Shown here in pieces: positions 1-12,819 of a stretch of 64,000 nt of DNA. This DNA is from Paragordius varius (lineage: Eukaryota > Nematomorpha). The first letter of the stretch is position 1, and the number at the start of each line of letters is the position of its first letter. The notes below the pieces were generated by a model. The model did no database searches. It was not told the DNA's origin and saw only the letters and a list, made by a program, of their open reading frames with translations. The stretch covers positions 5,394,001 through 5,458,000 of the forward strand of contig OZ176056.1 in the NCBI GenBank assembly GCA_964247055.1, read 5' to 3'. The position numbers were made by a program, and so were the translations under genes.

Positions 1-3000
1 TTTAATTTTTTAAATATAATCGGACTTTCATCAAAATTTAATTATTTAAAGAATTTAAAAATCATTTTTCAAACTTGGCCTCATTGTATATCATAATTTT
101 GTGTTTAAAAATTAAAAATTCGCATATAAAAGATTAAATTTGAGCCATGTCAAAAATTAAATTATTTAGGCATGGGAATCATGTATTAAATATTACATTA
201 AAATTATTTTTATTCAAAAAAAACGATTAATATATCTATAATCCAAACTTCTCAAAACTTAATATAAAACAAATAGCCTACTAAAACTTTTTAAGCTAAT
301 GATATCTATGAATTTTTACATAAATATTGTGCCATCAAAACTCAAATGTGTATTTTGGCGAAAAATATAGTAGAATGTGTTTTTGAATTCAATATATATA
401 TTAAATAATTTTAATGGCTTAACATATCTCAAATTATAAATTTTAAAAATTGTATGACCTCTAAAAGACTGTAATTATGTTGATTTTAGTTGCAATCCTT
501 TTTTAAGATAATTTGTGAGAAACAATCAAGAAAAATAATTAGATAACTATATACCAGTGATATTCTTTGGTTTTACGTTTTCTTCCATTCTAGATCCATT
601 TGTTACTTCTGGATTTTATAATACATAATATATAACTAATATATCTAAGTTAAATATTGCGAAATCGGTCATAAATGTAGTTTTTATAATTTTCATACAA
701 CCCACTAGATATCTCAATCGGAAAATATAGAATAACTCAAAATGATTTTTAGTAGTCGGCTATTTTTAACGAGTAAGTTAAGTGTGTGAACCATCAGATT
801 TTTCAATATAATTCAATTTTTTAAAAATTTAATAATTTGGATACTTTTGTTGTATAACCTTTTACATATATAATAAATAAAGTGCCATAATTCAGATTGA
901 AATAATTAAAAATATTATAAAAAACAATATTTTAAATCTAATTAGAATGTCATAAAATTATTTTTCAATTTGCTATGCATCGGAGTTCAAAAATATATTT
1001 GCAAATATATTACATAACAGGTTAGTTACTCATTTTATCTAATAACCAAAATTTACATTTGGGGGTTAAAAATAATCAATTCTTCTAAATTATTTGTTTT
1101 ATAAACGGTTTTTACGTTATTGTTGTCTAAGTTAACTATAAAATTATTTTTTTTCAGAATAATATCAGCATAAATATGATAATATATAAATAAAAAAATA
1201 ATCATATTCAAAATTATATTAAAACATTGATATAAATATAACTTTTAGCTATTATATGAAAAAATATACCAATTGGATTATTATTTTTAGCGGGCACAAT
1301 GTCCATATTTCCTTTGGAATCTAAAATATTATTTAGAGTGAGGTATTTAATAACATAGTATAGATTGTTATATTAATATAAAAACATCAGTAATAAAATG
1401 CGAGATCTAATATTTATAAGAATACATTGCAAAAAGGGTTCTGCGATCAAAAAATATACTCTTATAGGCTTATAATCATTAAACGCTACTTGTTTTATAA
1501 ATCTAAAAAAGCGTTTTTATTGATTGATAAAATATTTGTCTTTGGGAAAAATGCTATGTTTCGACTGTTCGGGAAAAACGTTTTATTGACTGGGAAAACG
1601 TTTCGATTGAATATAATTGTTAAACATACATCAATAACAGTATGATTACACATCTATTTCAAGACAACAACTCAATTTTATAATTATATTTGAGAGTTGA
1701 CTAATCAAGACTTTGTTTCAGATATTAATACAGGAGATTCGGTGTAAATTATTTTTATAGCAGATGTATTTATCACAATTGACTTCGCGATCCGCATTTT
1801 AGGATCAAAAATCCGAAGGGTCACATTATCGAAATTGAGCACAAACATTTTATTTAATTTTTAACATGACTGTAAAAACTAATATTTATTTACACAATGT
1901 TGTTAATTTTTGCCAAAATTATCGAAATAGGAAAATTTGTTTTGGAAACAAAATTTTTTGATCCCAAATCTATATAAATGGTTAGAGACCGAAGGATGAT
2001 AGGCTGTGTTTTTACCCTGTGTAGTGTACTACCTTAATTGTGAGACCATGTATTAAAATAATATCCACATAAACGTGAAAATAAATTTAAGAAATAACTT
2101 TTATAAAAAATATTTTTACTATAAAATATATTAATAAACCACTGATAAAACAACTTTTGCCATTTATAATATATAATCTACCAGTTGCAGTGTTATGGGC
2201 TTCAAAATCACCATTGGTTTGAATCTTATTTTGTTTTGACCCAATAGTTTTTATTTTAATTAAAGTTTTAAAATATAATTATATTCATAAAAGATTCAAT
2301 TTTTCTGCAGGATACCCTCTGCTAAGTATGCAATTACAATTACGCATGATCGAGATAAATTGGCCGTTAATATTTTTGTAGAGTTTGTATACTATTTAAC
2401 AAAACACCGAATTCAGCATGATAAAATTTAATAAGAAAACAATTAATAACATTAATTTTTAAAAAACTAATTTGCATAAATATCCTTTTACAATAAAATT
2501 ATACGCCATCAAAAAATCAGATAATATAAGGCGAACTCTTTAAAAAACTTTAAAGTATTAGTTAACTTAAAATGTGTTTTTCAATTCAATATATACTAAC
2601 AAATTTTGCCTCAACATATATCATATCATAAGTAAAAATTCTATGATCTGTGCACTTTAATTATTGATAATTTTAGTTCGACTTATTTTTCAAAGAAAAT
2701 TTATTGAAAATTTAAGATCTTGGCAAAATCAATTAAAAAAATAAATACCAGCCATAGTATTTGATTTTTCACTTTCTTTAGCTTCCATCCCAGATCCATT
2801 ATTTGCTACTTCTGGATATGTTAAAATACATACTAAATTGATATATCTAAGTTATATATTTCTAAATTGATCATAAATTAGTTTTTATAATTTAGAGACA
2901 ACCCACTATATCTCTCAATCGGAAAAATATAATCTCAAAATTATGATTTTTAGCAATCGGCTATTTTTAAATAATTTGATATAATTTTTTACAAAAAATA

Positions 3001-3683
3001 AGTAAAGTGGTGAACATCAGATGGTTAAATAATTCACATTTTTAAATTTAATAATTTGGCTACTTTTGTTGAAAAAGCTTTCATATAATATATAAAATAA
3101 AGTGTAATAATCCATCGGATTGAAATAATTAAATTAAATTTAATTTTTTGAATATAATCGGACTTTCATCAAAATTTAATTATATTAAGAATTTGAAAAT
3201 GATTTTTCAAATTTGGCCTCATCGGAGTTTAATAAGCAAACTTTACAATTGGGGGTTTATAATTATCAATCCATTTAAATTTGTTTTATAAGCGGTGACT
3301 ATTAAGTTCATGTCATCTAAGTTTACTGTAAAATAATTTTTTGAATTTGGGCACCACTGCCCTTATTTTTGTGTAATGTTACATTTCAGAATAAGATATG
3401 ATAATATAAATAAAAATTAATTAGATAATGTTACTCAAAATTATATTTAACCATTGATATAAGAAATATAACCTTTAGCTATTATACGAAAAAAAAATAT
3501 ACCAATTGTATTAGTATTATTAGGAGGATTGTCCATGTTTTCTTCGTCTTTAAATTTATTTAGAATAAAGTATTTAATATTTTACATTGCCATATTAATA
3601 CTAAAATATCATTAATAAAATGCAAGGTCCAATATTTATAAGAATATATTGCAAAAAGGGTTGTGCAGTTATATAGCCTCATA

Positions 3684-4288
3684 CAGTGGCGGAACTATAA
3701 ATTGTGGCCCCCCCCAAGCTTTAAATACTTACCAACCTTTCCCCCAAAAAAATCGTTAGTTATCTTTTGACCTGGCGCCTGACTTAGATTCCTAGACATA
3801 TATTTAAACCTATCCTACTATGAAGATCAAATTCCTAATTCATAAATAGGACAGCTTGTTAAGTGAAGCTTTCTCTATTTTTGGCATGCTCACATATTCG
3901 TTGATATAAACAAATTGTCAACATATGCGTAGAATACGGGCCCATCTAGGAATAGCAGCGGGGAAACTGCTTAAATATAAATTAATTGCTAAAAGTTATT
4001 TTTTCGGAATTCGGATAAATAAATTTTGACATTTGTTTAGTCAGAATAAATTATTTTTTATGATAATATGGTTTTTTGATATTATAATAACAGGGCTTCG
4101 AACCGAACTAAAAAAGTGGAATTAGAACCGGGCTTTAATTTCAAAATGAATCGCTTCCTAAAACAGCAACAGGTTCCAATACGACTTGATAAATATGTAT
4201 TAATTAATGTATTGATTAAATGGAACATTAATGTGCGGACAGCCAAGTTTAAATTTTGAGAATGGCCCTCTTAAATTGCCGACCATTG
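3684..4288. mobile_element. ~600-bp hAT-like MITE, copy 1
   Basis: Starts CAGTGGCGGAAC and ends GCCGACCATTG. The reverse complement of the last ~55 bases aligns with the first ~55 with several mismatches and small gaps, sharing a TTTAA..GGGCC..CAA..TTTAAA..ACT..GGC pattern. The segment is absent from the T1 and T4 repeats, where the flanking sequences lie closer together. CAGTGGC ends are typical of hAT. No clean 8-bp target duplication was found, so the right border is approximate. No transposase is present. Confidence 0.55.
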
Positions 4289-7200
4289 TTTTGTTACTCC
4301 TTATCAAAATTACGAAATCGGTAATATTGTTTTAAAGAAGCAATATTATTTGATGGCGTTAAAGCTATAGAAATGGTTAGGGAACCTTATGCGGACGATG
4401 GGCCGCGTTTTTAACAGCCCCTTAAAGCACTACCTCTTTAAATCAAAAAATATCTTTTTAAATAATTACTTTTGCCATTATGTAATATAAAATCTACCAA
4501 TTGAAGTGTTACGGTCTTCAGGCTGTTCACTCGATTCACTCTTATTTTCTTTTGCCACTAAAGTTATTATGAAAAATAAAGTCTTAAATTAATATAATTA
4601 TATTATTAATTATATCATTATAAGATTTCAATTTTTCTGTAGGATATCTGATAAAAAATTGAAACTTTTTGCATTATCACTGGATTCACTGTTATTTTCT
4701 TTTGACACGAATTATTTTAAATGAATAAATTTGTATAATTATAATTATAAAATATATCAATATGAGGTTTCAATTTTCCTGTAGGATAACCCTAGCCTCT
4801 AAGTATGCAATTAAGCTATTACGCATGATTCAGATAAATTGGCTGTTAAATATTCTTGCATTTTTTGAACAAAACACCGAATTCGGATGTTAAAATTGAA
4901 GAAGAAAATAATTAAAGACATATCATAATAAGTAGTTACAACAAAACCAATTTGTTTAATAATCTTTTTATGTTAAAATTAATATAAAATAGCCTACTAA
5001 AATTTTTTCGATAGGGTGCCATACCGCTAATGATAACATTATTGCAATCAATAATTATTACTAAACTTAGAATGTGCTTTTAAAAATACTAACAAAATGT
5101 AGTGCCTCACCATATATCAAATCATAAATAGTAAAAATTCTATGAGCTTTAAGACACTATAACTATTGATGATTTTAGTTACAATCCTTTTTTTTCAAAG
5201 AAAATTTGTATCAAAGATCTTGGCAAAAAATTAATTGAAAAAATAAATACCAGAGATATTGCTAAGTTTTACACTCTCTCTAGATTTCATATCAGATCCA
5301 GCATTTGTTTCTTCTAAAGATTTTAAAATACATAATAATAATTATTATTCAATCAAATTAAATGCTAAATCGGTCATAAATGTATCATAATTTTCATTCA
5401 ACTCACTAATTCTAAAATTTTTCATAAACAGGTTAGTTACACATTTAACCTAACAAAACTTTACAGTTGGGATTTATTATAAAACGTTAAATATTCAGTC
5501 AAAGATAACAATATATAGAGTCTCATATTTATTTGTTTTATAAGCGACTTTTACGGTCATGTCATCTTAGTTATTGTAAAATTATTTTTTTGGATTTGGG
5601 TATTGCCCTTATTGCTGATATTACATCATATTTTTCTAAAATTGCTTATATATTAATTATGCTAAAAGAAAAATACGATTTTTTGATCTAAGTTATTATC
5701 TGATATAATCATAATAATTTAATATCTCAAGTTTTATCATTTTATTTTTAATTATGGTTATTTTTCATTTTTTGCCTAATTTTGATTTTCTATCAATATT
5801 TGAAAAACTAAGTCGTTTATATAAAATTTTTCTGGCAAAAAATTCGCTGGTTAGAACTTCATGAAAAAAAAATAGATATAAAAATTGACCTTCTTTTTTA
5901 CACACAGTGAAATAGTTGTTAACTAATTTATATCTATAAATATTTTTAAAGATTAATATGCCGTAAATTGGCTTTTCGATTAGCAATCACAAATTGGGAA
6001 TAACTTTCTTTAATCTTGGGGCCCCCTATAACAATTTTCTTACATATTTTTACGAGATTGTATATCATATTTTGTGTTTAAAAATTAAAAATTCGCATAT
6101 AAAAGATTAAATTTGAGCCATGTCAAAAATTAAATTATTTAGGCATGGGAATCATGTATTAAATATTACATTAAAATTATTTTTATTCAAAAAAAAAAAA
6201 CGATTAATATATCTATAATCCAAACTTCTCAAAACTTAATATAAAACAAATAGCCTACTAAAACATTTTACGCTAATGATACCTATGAATTTTTACATAA
6301 ATATTGTGCCATCAAAACTCAAATGTGTATTTTGGCGAAAAATATAGTAGAATGTGTTTTTGAATTCAATATATATATTAAATAATTTTAATGGCTTAAC
6401 ATATCTCAAATTATAAATTTTAAAAATTGTATGACCTCTAAAACACTGTAATTATGTTGATTTTAGTTGCAATCCTTTTTTAAGATAATTTGTGAGAAAC
6501 AATCAAGAAAAATAATTAGAATAACTATATACCAGAGATATTCTTTAGTTTTACGTTTTCTTCCATTCTAGATCCATTTGTTACTTCTGGATTTTATAAT
6601 ACATAATATATAACTAATATATCTAAGTTAAATATTGCGAAATCGGTCATAAATATATTTTTTATAATTTTCATACAACCCACTAGATATCTCATCGGAA
6701 AATATAGAATAACTCAAAATGATTTTTAGTAGTCGGCTATTTTTGACGAGTAAGTTAAGTGTGTGAACCATCAGATTTTTCAATATAATTCAGTTTTTAA
6801 AAATTTAATAATTTGGATACTTTTGTTGTAAAACCTTTTAAATATATAATAAATAAAGTGCAATAATTCAGATTGAAATAATTAAAAATATTATAAAAAA
6901 ACAATATTTTAAATCTAATTAGAATGTCATAAAATTATTTTTCAGTTTGCTATGCATCGGAGTCTAAAAATATATTTGCAAATATATTACATAACAGGTT
7001 AGTTACTCATTTTATCTAATAACCAAAATTTACATTTGGGGGTTAAAAATAATCAATCCTTCTAAATTATTTGTTTTATAAACGGTTTTTACGTTATTGT
7101 TGTCTAAGTTAACTATAAAATTAATTTTTTCCGAATAATATCAGCATAAATATGATAATATATAAATAAAAAATTAATTAGACAATGTTACTCTAAATTA

Positions 7201-7458
7201 TATTGAACCATTAATATAAGAAATATAACTTTTAGCTATTATACGAAAAAAAAATATACCAATTGTATTAGTATTATTGTTAGCAAGAACATTGCCCATG
7301 TTTTCTTCGGAATCTTCAAATAATATTTAGAGTAAAGTATATAATATTTTACACTGTTATATGAATTAAACATCATTAGTAAAATGCAAGGTGTAATATT
7401 TATCTGAATATATTGCAAAAAGGGTTGTGCAATTAAAATATGCCCTTATAGCCTCACA

Positions 7459-8059
7459 CAGTGGCGCAACTATAAGTTGTGAGCCACCCCGCAAGCTTTA
7501 AATACGGGCCAACCTTTCCCCCAAAAAAATCGATTGAAGTTATCTTTTGACCTGGCGCCTCACTTAGATTCCTAAACATATATTTAAACCTATCCTACTA
7601 TGAAGATTAAATTCCTAATTCAAAAGACAGCTTGTTGAGTGAAGCTTTCTCTATTTTTGGCATGCTCACATATTCGTTGATATAAACACATTGTCAACAT
7701 ATGCGTAGAATACGGGCCCATCTAGGAATAGCAGCGGGGAAACTGCTTAAATATAAATTAATTGCTAAATATTATTTTTTAGAATTCGGATAAATAAATT
7801 TTGACATTTGTTTAGTCAGAATAAATTATTTTTTATGATAATATGGTTTTTTGATATTATAAAAACAGGGCTTCGAACCGGTCTAAAAAAGTGGAATTAG
7901 AACCGGGCTTTAATTTCAAAATGAATCGCTTCCTAAAACAGCAACAGGTTCCAATACAACTTGATAAATATGAAATAAGATTGATTAAATGGAACATTAA
8001 TGTGCGGACCGCCAAGTTTTTAAATTTTAAGAATGGCCCATTAAAATTGCTGATCACTG
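7459..8059. mobile_element. ~600-bp hAT-like MITE, copy 2, abutting the LINE
   Basis: Same family as 3684-4288. The right end is GCTGATCACTG, a better match to the left terminus (CAGTG) than in copies away from the LINE. The LINE 3' end begins directly after it. The 66-codon minus-strand ORF across it is a by-product of the repeat. Confidence 0.55.
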
Positions 8060-8258
8060 TTTAAGTGTGTGAAGAAAGTTCGAAAATTTGTTAACTAAAG
8101 ATAAATTTCAAAATAACATGAATCAAAGGTTAAAAACATTAGAAAAATAATGCACATTTGTATACCAGAAAACATATGTTAGCCAATTGACTTAATAATA
8201 AAATATGTGAAATAACAATCATTCTGTTAAAATTTAATGAATGTCCTTCAGGATTGCA

Positions 8259-10249
8259 TTACAAAACATTTTTTACAATAAAGTTATTTCTCATACAATG
8301 TTGTAAAATGAATTGACCCACATTAATGTGGTTGGCCTGCATAAATTGCATATTCCATCCAACGCGCTTTAGGGCGCCCTTTCCCCTCTTGCCTTTCACA
8401 ATATAATCATCAATCTGTTTACCAATGTAAATATTATCTCTTCTTTTAACATGTCCGAACCATCTTAAACGATTTACCATAAACTTTTGCGTTATTGGTT
8501 TGATTTCCGTACTTCCTCTTATGTAGACATTCTTCACCTTGTCATTCCTCGTTACACCGCACATCAATCTAAGCATTCTCATTTCAGTAACCTCCAAGTT
8601 CTCTTCTGATTTCTTTATTGCCCATGTCTGTGAGTTGTACATCATTTTTGGCTGTACAACAGCACTGTAAATCTGACCCTTTACTTTTAGGTCAATATTT
8701 TTGTCACACAAAACATATGAGATCTTTTTATAATTTGCCAAACTATTTCGAATTCTTAAATTAATATCAAGTGTTAAAGAACCATCTGCTGCTAAAATCG
8801 CTCCTAAATATTTGCATTCCTCCTGTTTAATACCCATCCTTCTTCTAATTCTATTTCTCGTTTTTTCCCGCCAAAATTTATCAGTTCTGTTTTCTTTTTA
8901 TTAACTTTTAATCCGCATCGTCGTAACACATCAATCCATTTACCCACCAATTCTTTCAATTCATGCAACTCGTCGGACAGCCTTATTAGGTCGTCTGCAT
9001 AAAGAAAATAGAGCCACCATGTTGCCCCACTTCTTTTGAAATTTGGTTTAAGCATATTATAAATAGTAACGGGCTGATTGCAGACACCTGATAGACCCCT
9101 TCGTTTATTTTAATAGAACCTGACCCTGGTGTGTTTTAATTTTGGTTTGGGAATCGTACATGCATTTTAAAATCTTTTTGTACCTTTCAGGGACGTTTTT
9201 CCGTCTTAAGCTCCACCATATTGTGCGCCGTGGTATTCTGTCAAAAGCCTTTTCAATATCAATATAAATACCATGCAACTCCTTTTTCATTTCTATATGC
9301 TTCTCGATTAGCCTTCTTACTGCGATCGGATCAATGGTGGACTTTCCTGAAAAAAAACCAAATTGATTACCCTCTATACTAACCATTTTTCTCATTCTTT
9401 TCTCTAGTACTTTCTCAAATAACTTCATTGTATGCGACATCTCTAATTATTACAATCATTAATATCTCCTTTACCCTTGAAAATGGGAACAGTGAAACTC
9501 TTCTTCCATTCGGTTGGTATCATGCCTGTAGTTACTACATTATTAAAAATATCCGTCAAAAATTCAATACCTTTCTCTGACATTATTTTCCAACAGTTTA
9601 TGTTATTATCGTCCGGACCTGCAGCCTTATTTATTGACATCTCTTTCAAACCAGTCTGGACTTCTTCTTTTGTTATACTTTCAATATGCGCAGATATATA
9701 ATCTGGTGTTTCAGGAATTTGTTTCATTGGCGCCCAATTCAAGCTCCTGGAAGTATTCTTTCCACCTTTTCAATATTTTCGATTCCTCAACGAGTAATTT
9801 GCCGTTTTTATCTTTAATAGCTGTCCCGTAAGGGGGCAAGTCTAGCTTTCTTCTGTGTCTTTGTCGAGCAATTTTAAAAACTTTGTTTAGATCTTGCTTA
9901 CTGTTTACCTCTTTATATAATGATGAAGTCTTTTCTTTTTTGACCAATTTTACAAGCCTTTTAAGTTCCTTATTAATCCTTTTACATTTTTCCTTGTCTC
10001 CTGCTTGGTGGGTAAACCTCCACATTTCAAAAGCTTTATTTCAGCCATGCCTCTCTATAAACCTGATTTCTGCCACCTTTCATTCCGCACACCTTAACTC
10101 CCGCCTTCTTATTTTTTTTGGCGATTGAGACCAAACATTTTCTGGATCACTGTTCCTGTCTAGTATGCCTACCGTTTCTATAAATCTCTCTTTACTGTTT
10201 CTTAGGAATTCCCATTTAATTACCTTCGGCGCTATAAGCTTAGGCTTTT
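8259..10249 (-). pseudogene. LINE reverse transcriptase, broken (unit 1)
   Basis: RNA-dependent DNA polymerase of the LINE. Fragments in order are: a basic linker region (10025 to about 9711); NKAAGPDDNN and IPTEWKKSFTVPIFKGKG (9742-9443); EGNQFGFFSGKST and IDIEKAFDRIPR (9440-9105); FLYADDL, holding the catalytic YADD (9055-8804); and ECKYLGAIL through RWFGHVKRR (8837-8259). Adjacent fragments lie in different frames or are split by a stop, including one after DCNN (about 9441) present in all three copies. The motif order and the GHVKRR tail are typical of the RTE clade. It is not functional as it stands. Confidence 0.88.
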
Positions 10250-10980
10250 CGGCATTTATTGGTATATCTGTCATATATTTACACATAATTAAATTATGTT
10301 GTGTGCTAATCTGCAGGTAAGTATGACTTTGCAGTCCAAAACAAACTTTAAAGACTTTCGTGGCAATAGAATATAATCAATTTGTAACTTCTTATTTCCA
10401 CTTTCGTAGGTAATTAAGTGGCTATCCCTTTTAGTGTATTTGCCATAGCAATCTTATAGGATTGGGCAAATTTTAATAAACTAGCCCCTTCTTCAATTAT
10501 GACCCTGTAACCTTTTCCGCCGTGCCAAGGCTCAAACCTCTCCTATTTTGTCCCACGTGCCCATTGAAATCACCACAAAATATGATTTCTTTGTCTTTCG
10601 TTAATGAAGTCATTTCTGCGTCTAACAAATCATAAAATTTATCTTTCTCCGGTTTAGCTAACCCTATCTGGGGGGCCTAAACGCTAAAGATAGTAAAAAC
10701 CCTCTTATTTAACAATAGGTCGACACTTATAATTCTACTGTCAGCACGTCTAACATCAATTACTTGATTGGCAAATCATGAACACACTATTATGGCGACC
10801 CTACTGTAACCATCCGTAGAACCTGAATAAAACATTTTATAATTATCCTCTAATGTCTTAGTACCATTTCCACGGTATCTGGTCTCCTGAATGCCCAAAA
10901 AATTTACTTTTTTTACCCTCATAATTTTACTAAATCATATTACTTACTTTTTAACGAACCAACATTTATACTGGCAAAAC
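10250..10980 (-). pseudogene. LINE AP-like endonuclease, broken (unit 1)
   Basis: Reading the minus strand gives ASINVGSLKSK, then FLGIQETRYRGNG (catalytic Glu in QET), APQIG, FCGDFNGHVG (Asp/Asn pair), HLITYESG, LQIDYILL, and finally the His of TQHNL-type near 10290. These are the ordered motifs of an exonuclease-endonuclease-phosphatase domain of an RTE element. Several in-frame stops interrupt it, for example just before APQIG. Confidence 0.82.
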
Positions 10981-11330
10981 ACACTCTACAACATTCCTTA
11001 TCCCTATTGACCCCTACCTCCGTGCAATGGCTGGATCTGGCCTGCACGCCTTACAAAAAACACCCATAAAAAACAAAAATACAATATAGAAGAATAATAA
11101 TAGATAAAAATAAAAACTAAAATATATAGGAACTAATATGTAAATGCAAGCAAAAAGAATCAAAAAATTTGAACCAAAAAATAAAAAAAATACATAAATA
11201 AATTATATCAATAAATAAAAATGAAATTAAATACGCATCTTTACAACTGAGGAATTAGAATTATGATTTGGAATTTGTAATAATAAAACAAAAAATAGAA
11301 AAATTATAAGAAAAATATTATAAAGGTAAT

Positions 11331-12525
11331 TACGCGCCATTTTTGAATGAATGTCTCAGTAATATATAAAATTATCCATCAGATCGATATAATTAAAAAT
11401 ATTATATATAATTTAGTATTTTAAAGATAATTAGACTTTAATCAAAATTTAATTATTTGGAGTGAAAAAAGTCATTTATCAAATTTCTATGCATTGGAGT
11501 CTAAATATATATTTGCAAAATTTATTAACAGGTTAGATAAACATTTGGCCTGACAACCAACTTTACAATTGGCGGTAATTAAAATTAATTAGTCATTGTT
11601 ACTCTAAATTATAATAAACCATTGATATAAAAATTATAACTTTATGCTATTATATAAAAAAAATATACCAATTGGATTAGTGTCATTGTTAGCAGGCGCA
11701 ACCTTAGATGGACTCGCAATGTTTCCTTTGGAATCTTAAATATTAGTTAGAGTGAAATAATTAATAATTTACATCGTTATATTAATAGAACATTATTAAT
11801 AAAATGCGAGGTCTATTGAAGAATATATTGCAAAAAAGGGTTTTGCAGTCAAAAATTATACCCTTATAGCCTCATAATCAAACGCTATTTTCTTGTTTTA
11901 TAATTCACAAAAGCGTTTTTATAATTGAGAAAATATTCTTGATTGGGTAAATTATAAATTAATCGGAATATCAATCAAACTTTTTCAAATGTTCGGGAAA
12001 ACGTTTTGATTGACTGGGAAAACGTTTAGTTCGGTTAGAAAATTTCGATTCATATGATTATTAAACAAAATATATGAATAACAGTATGATTACACATTTA
12101 TTTTATGAACTAGATTTTATCACTATATTTGGGAGTCGACTAATCTAAACTTTGTTTTAGATATCAAAACAGGAGATTAATTACTTTACGGTGTAATTTA
12201 TTTTGGGTTTAGAGCATTTTTAACATTATGCACCTACTAAATTAATATACAATGGTGTTAGTTCTTGCCAAAATTCCGAAATATCAAATTGTTTTAGAGA
12301 AGCAATATTATTTTAATGTTAAAGCTAAAAAATGGTAAGGAAACCGATGGATAATGGGCCGTGTTTTTAACACCCTCTGTAATGTACTACCTTAATTGTG
12401 AAATTTCGAAATAGGAAAATTGTTTTAGGGCAGCAATATTATTTAATGTCAAAGCTATAGAAATGGTTAGGAAACCGATGGATAATATGCCGTGTTTTTA
12501 ACACTCTGTGTAATGTACTACCTTA
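11331..12525. repeat. T4 repeat downstream of the LINE (unit 1)
   Basis: A T-family relative. It holds ATCCATCAGAT, a GCAAAAAAGGGTTTTGCAGT block, the GGGAAAACGTTT short repeats also found in T1, and a duplicated ~130-bp tail with AATGTACTACC. It lacks the MITE. It shows that the LINE lies inside the T array. No gene was seen. Confidence 0.7.
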
Positions 12526-12549
12526 TTTGTTTTATTTGGCATTCTCACA

Positions 12550-12740
12550 TGATTAGGAATTATAAAGTATATAATTTATGCAAAATAGGAGATAAAAGTA
12601 GAGGAATATCAACCAAAAATCCTTACAATTTCCTGTAACAAGTCTGTTTTATGACAAATTAATATATTTGTATTGGAATTCGTACGGATTGTTGGTTGAT
12701 ATTCCACTATACAATCCTATTTTGCATGAATCCCTCATTT
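12550..12740. repeat. Foldback element FB-a (unit 1)
   Basis: Imperfect inverted repeat. The left arm holds ATGCAAAATAGG, GAGGAATATCAACCAA and ATCCTTAC. The right arm reads GTACGGAT, TTGGTTGATATTCCACT, then CCTATTTTGCAT. Arms are ~70-75 nt around an AT-rich loop. CACTCATGAACCAGATGAC just to the right reappears inverted at 19140, so the original element was larger. A foldback MITE is the likeliest identity. Confidence 0.65.
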
Positions 12741-12819
12741 AAGAATCCGAATAAACACTCAAATACACTCATGAACCAGATGACAAAAAAAGCAAAAATA
12801 AAAAACAATATTTTTGGTT

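Larger units (their letters stand above)
1..8059. repeat. T-repeat array A (unit 1)
   Basis: Head-to-tail diverged repeats recognised by recurring landmarks: AAAACACCGAATT, TACCAG, GATCCATT, ATCTAAGTTA, a CGGCTATTTTT block, and a TGCAAAAAGGGTT block. Approximate order: T2 tail 1-84, T1 85-2400, T2 2401-4870 (with a MITE), truncated T3 4871-6050, then T1 joined near 7.16 kb to a T2 tail that ends in a MITE against the LINE. Small ORFs, such as the 72-codon one at 1427, recur with the repeat and show no sign of being genes. No gene was seen here. Confidence 0.8.
8060..11075 (-). mobile_element. RTE-like LINE, unit 1
   Basis: Minus-strand non-LTR retrotransposon of about 3 kb, close to the usual RTE length. 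In transcript order it has an AP-type endonuclease, reverse transcriptase, the RTE C-terminal region (RWFGHVKRR) and a ~200-bp 3' tail ending at the MITE. No poly-A tail is visible. The 5' border is uncertain: a ~250-bp A-rich stretch (to about 11330) separates the endonuclease from T4. Several frame breaks shared with the other two copies show that it was already dead before the unit was amplified. Confidence 0.88.

Noticed and set aside
1427-1645. 72-codon plus-strand ORF repeated at 26959 and 45748
   Set aside because: It lies in the T1 repeat, is identical only because the repeat was copied, has no recognisable domain and reads through the short GGGAAAACGTTT repeats.
7855-7960. tRNA-derived SINE suggested by a B-box-like GGTTCGAAGCC
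   Set aside because: No convincing A box at the proper distance and no tail; the stretch lies inside a segment better explained as a MITE.
7857-8057. Minus-strand 66-codon ORF next to the LINE, also at 29676
   Set aside because: It covers the right half of the hAT-like MITE; the frame is absent from other MITE copies.
9477-10128. Plus-strand ORFs across the LINE (also in units 2 and 3)
   Set aside because: Antisense shadows of the reverse transcriptase frames.
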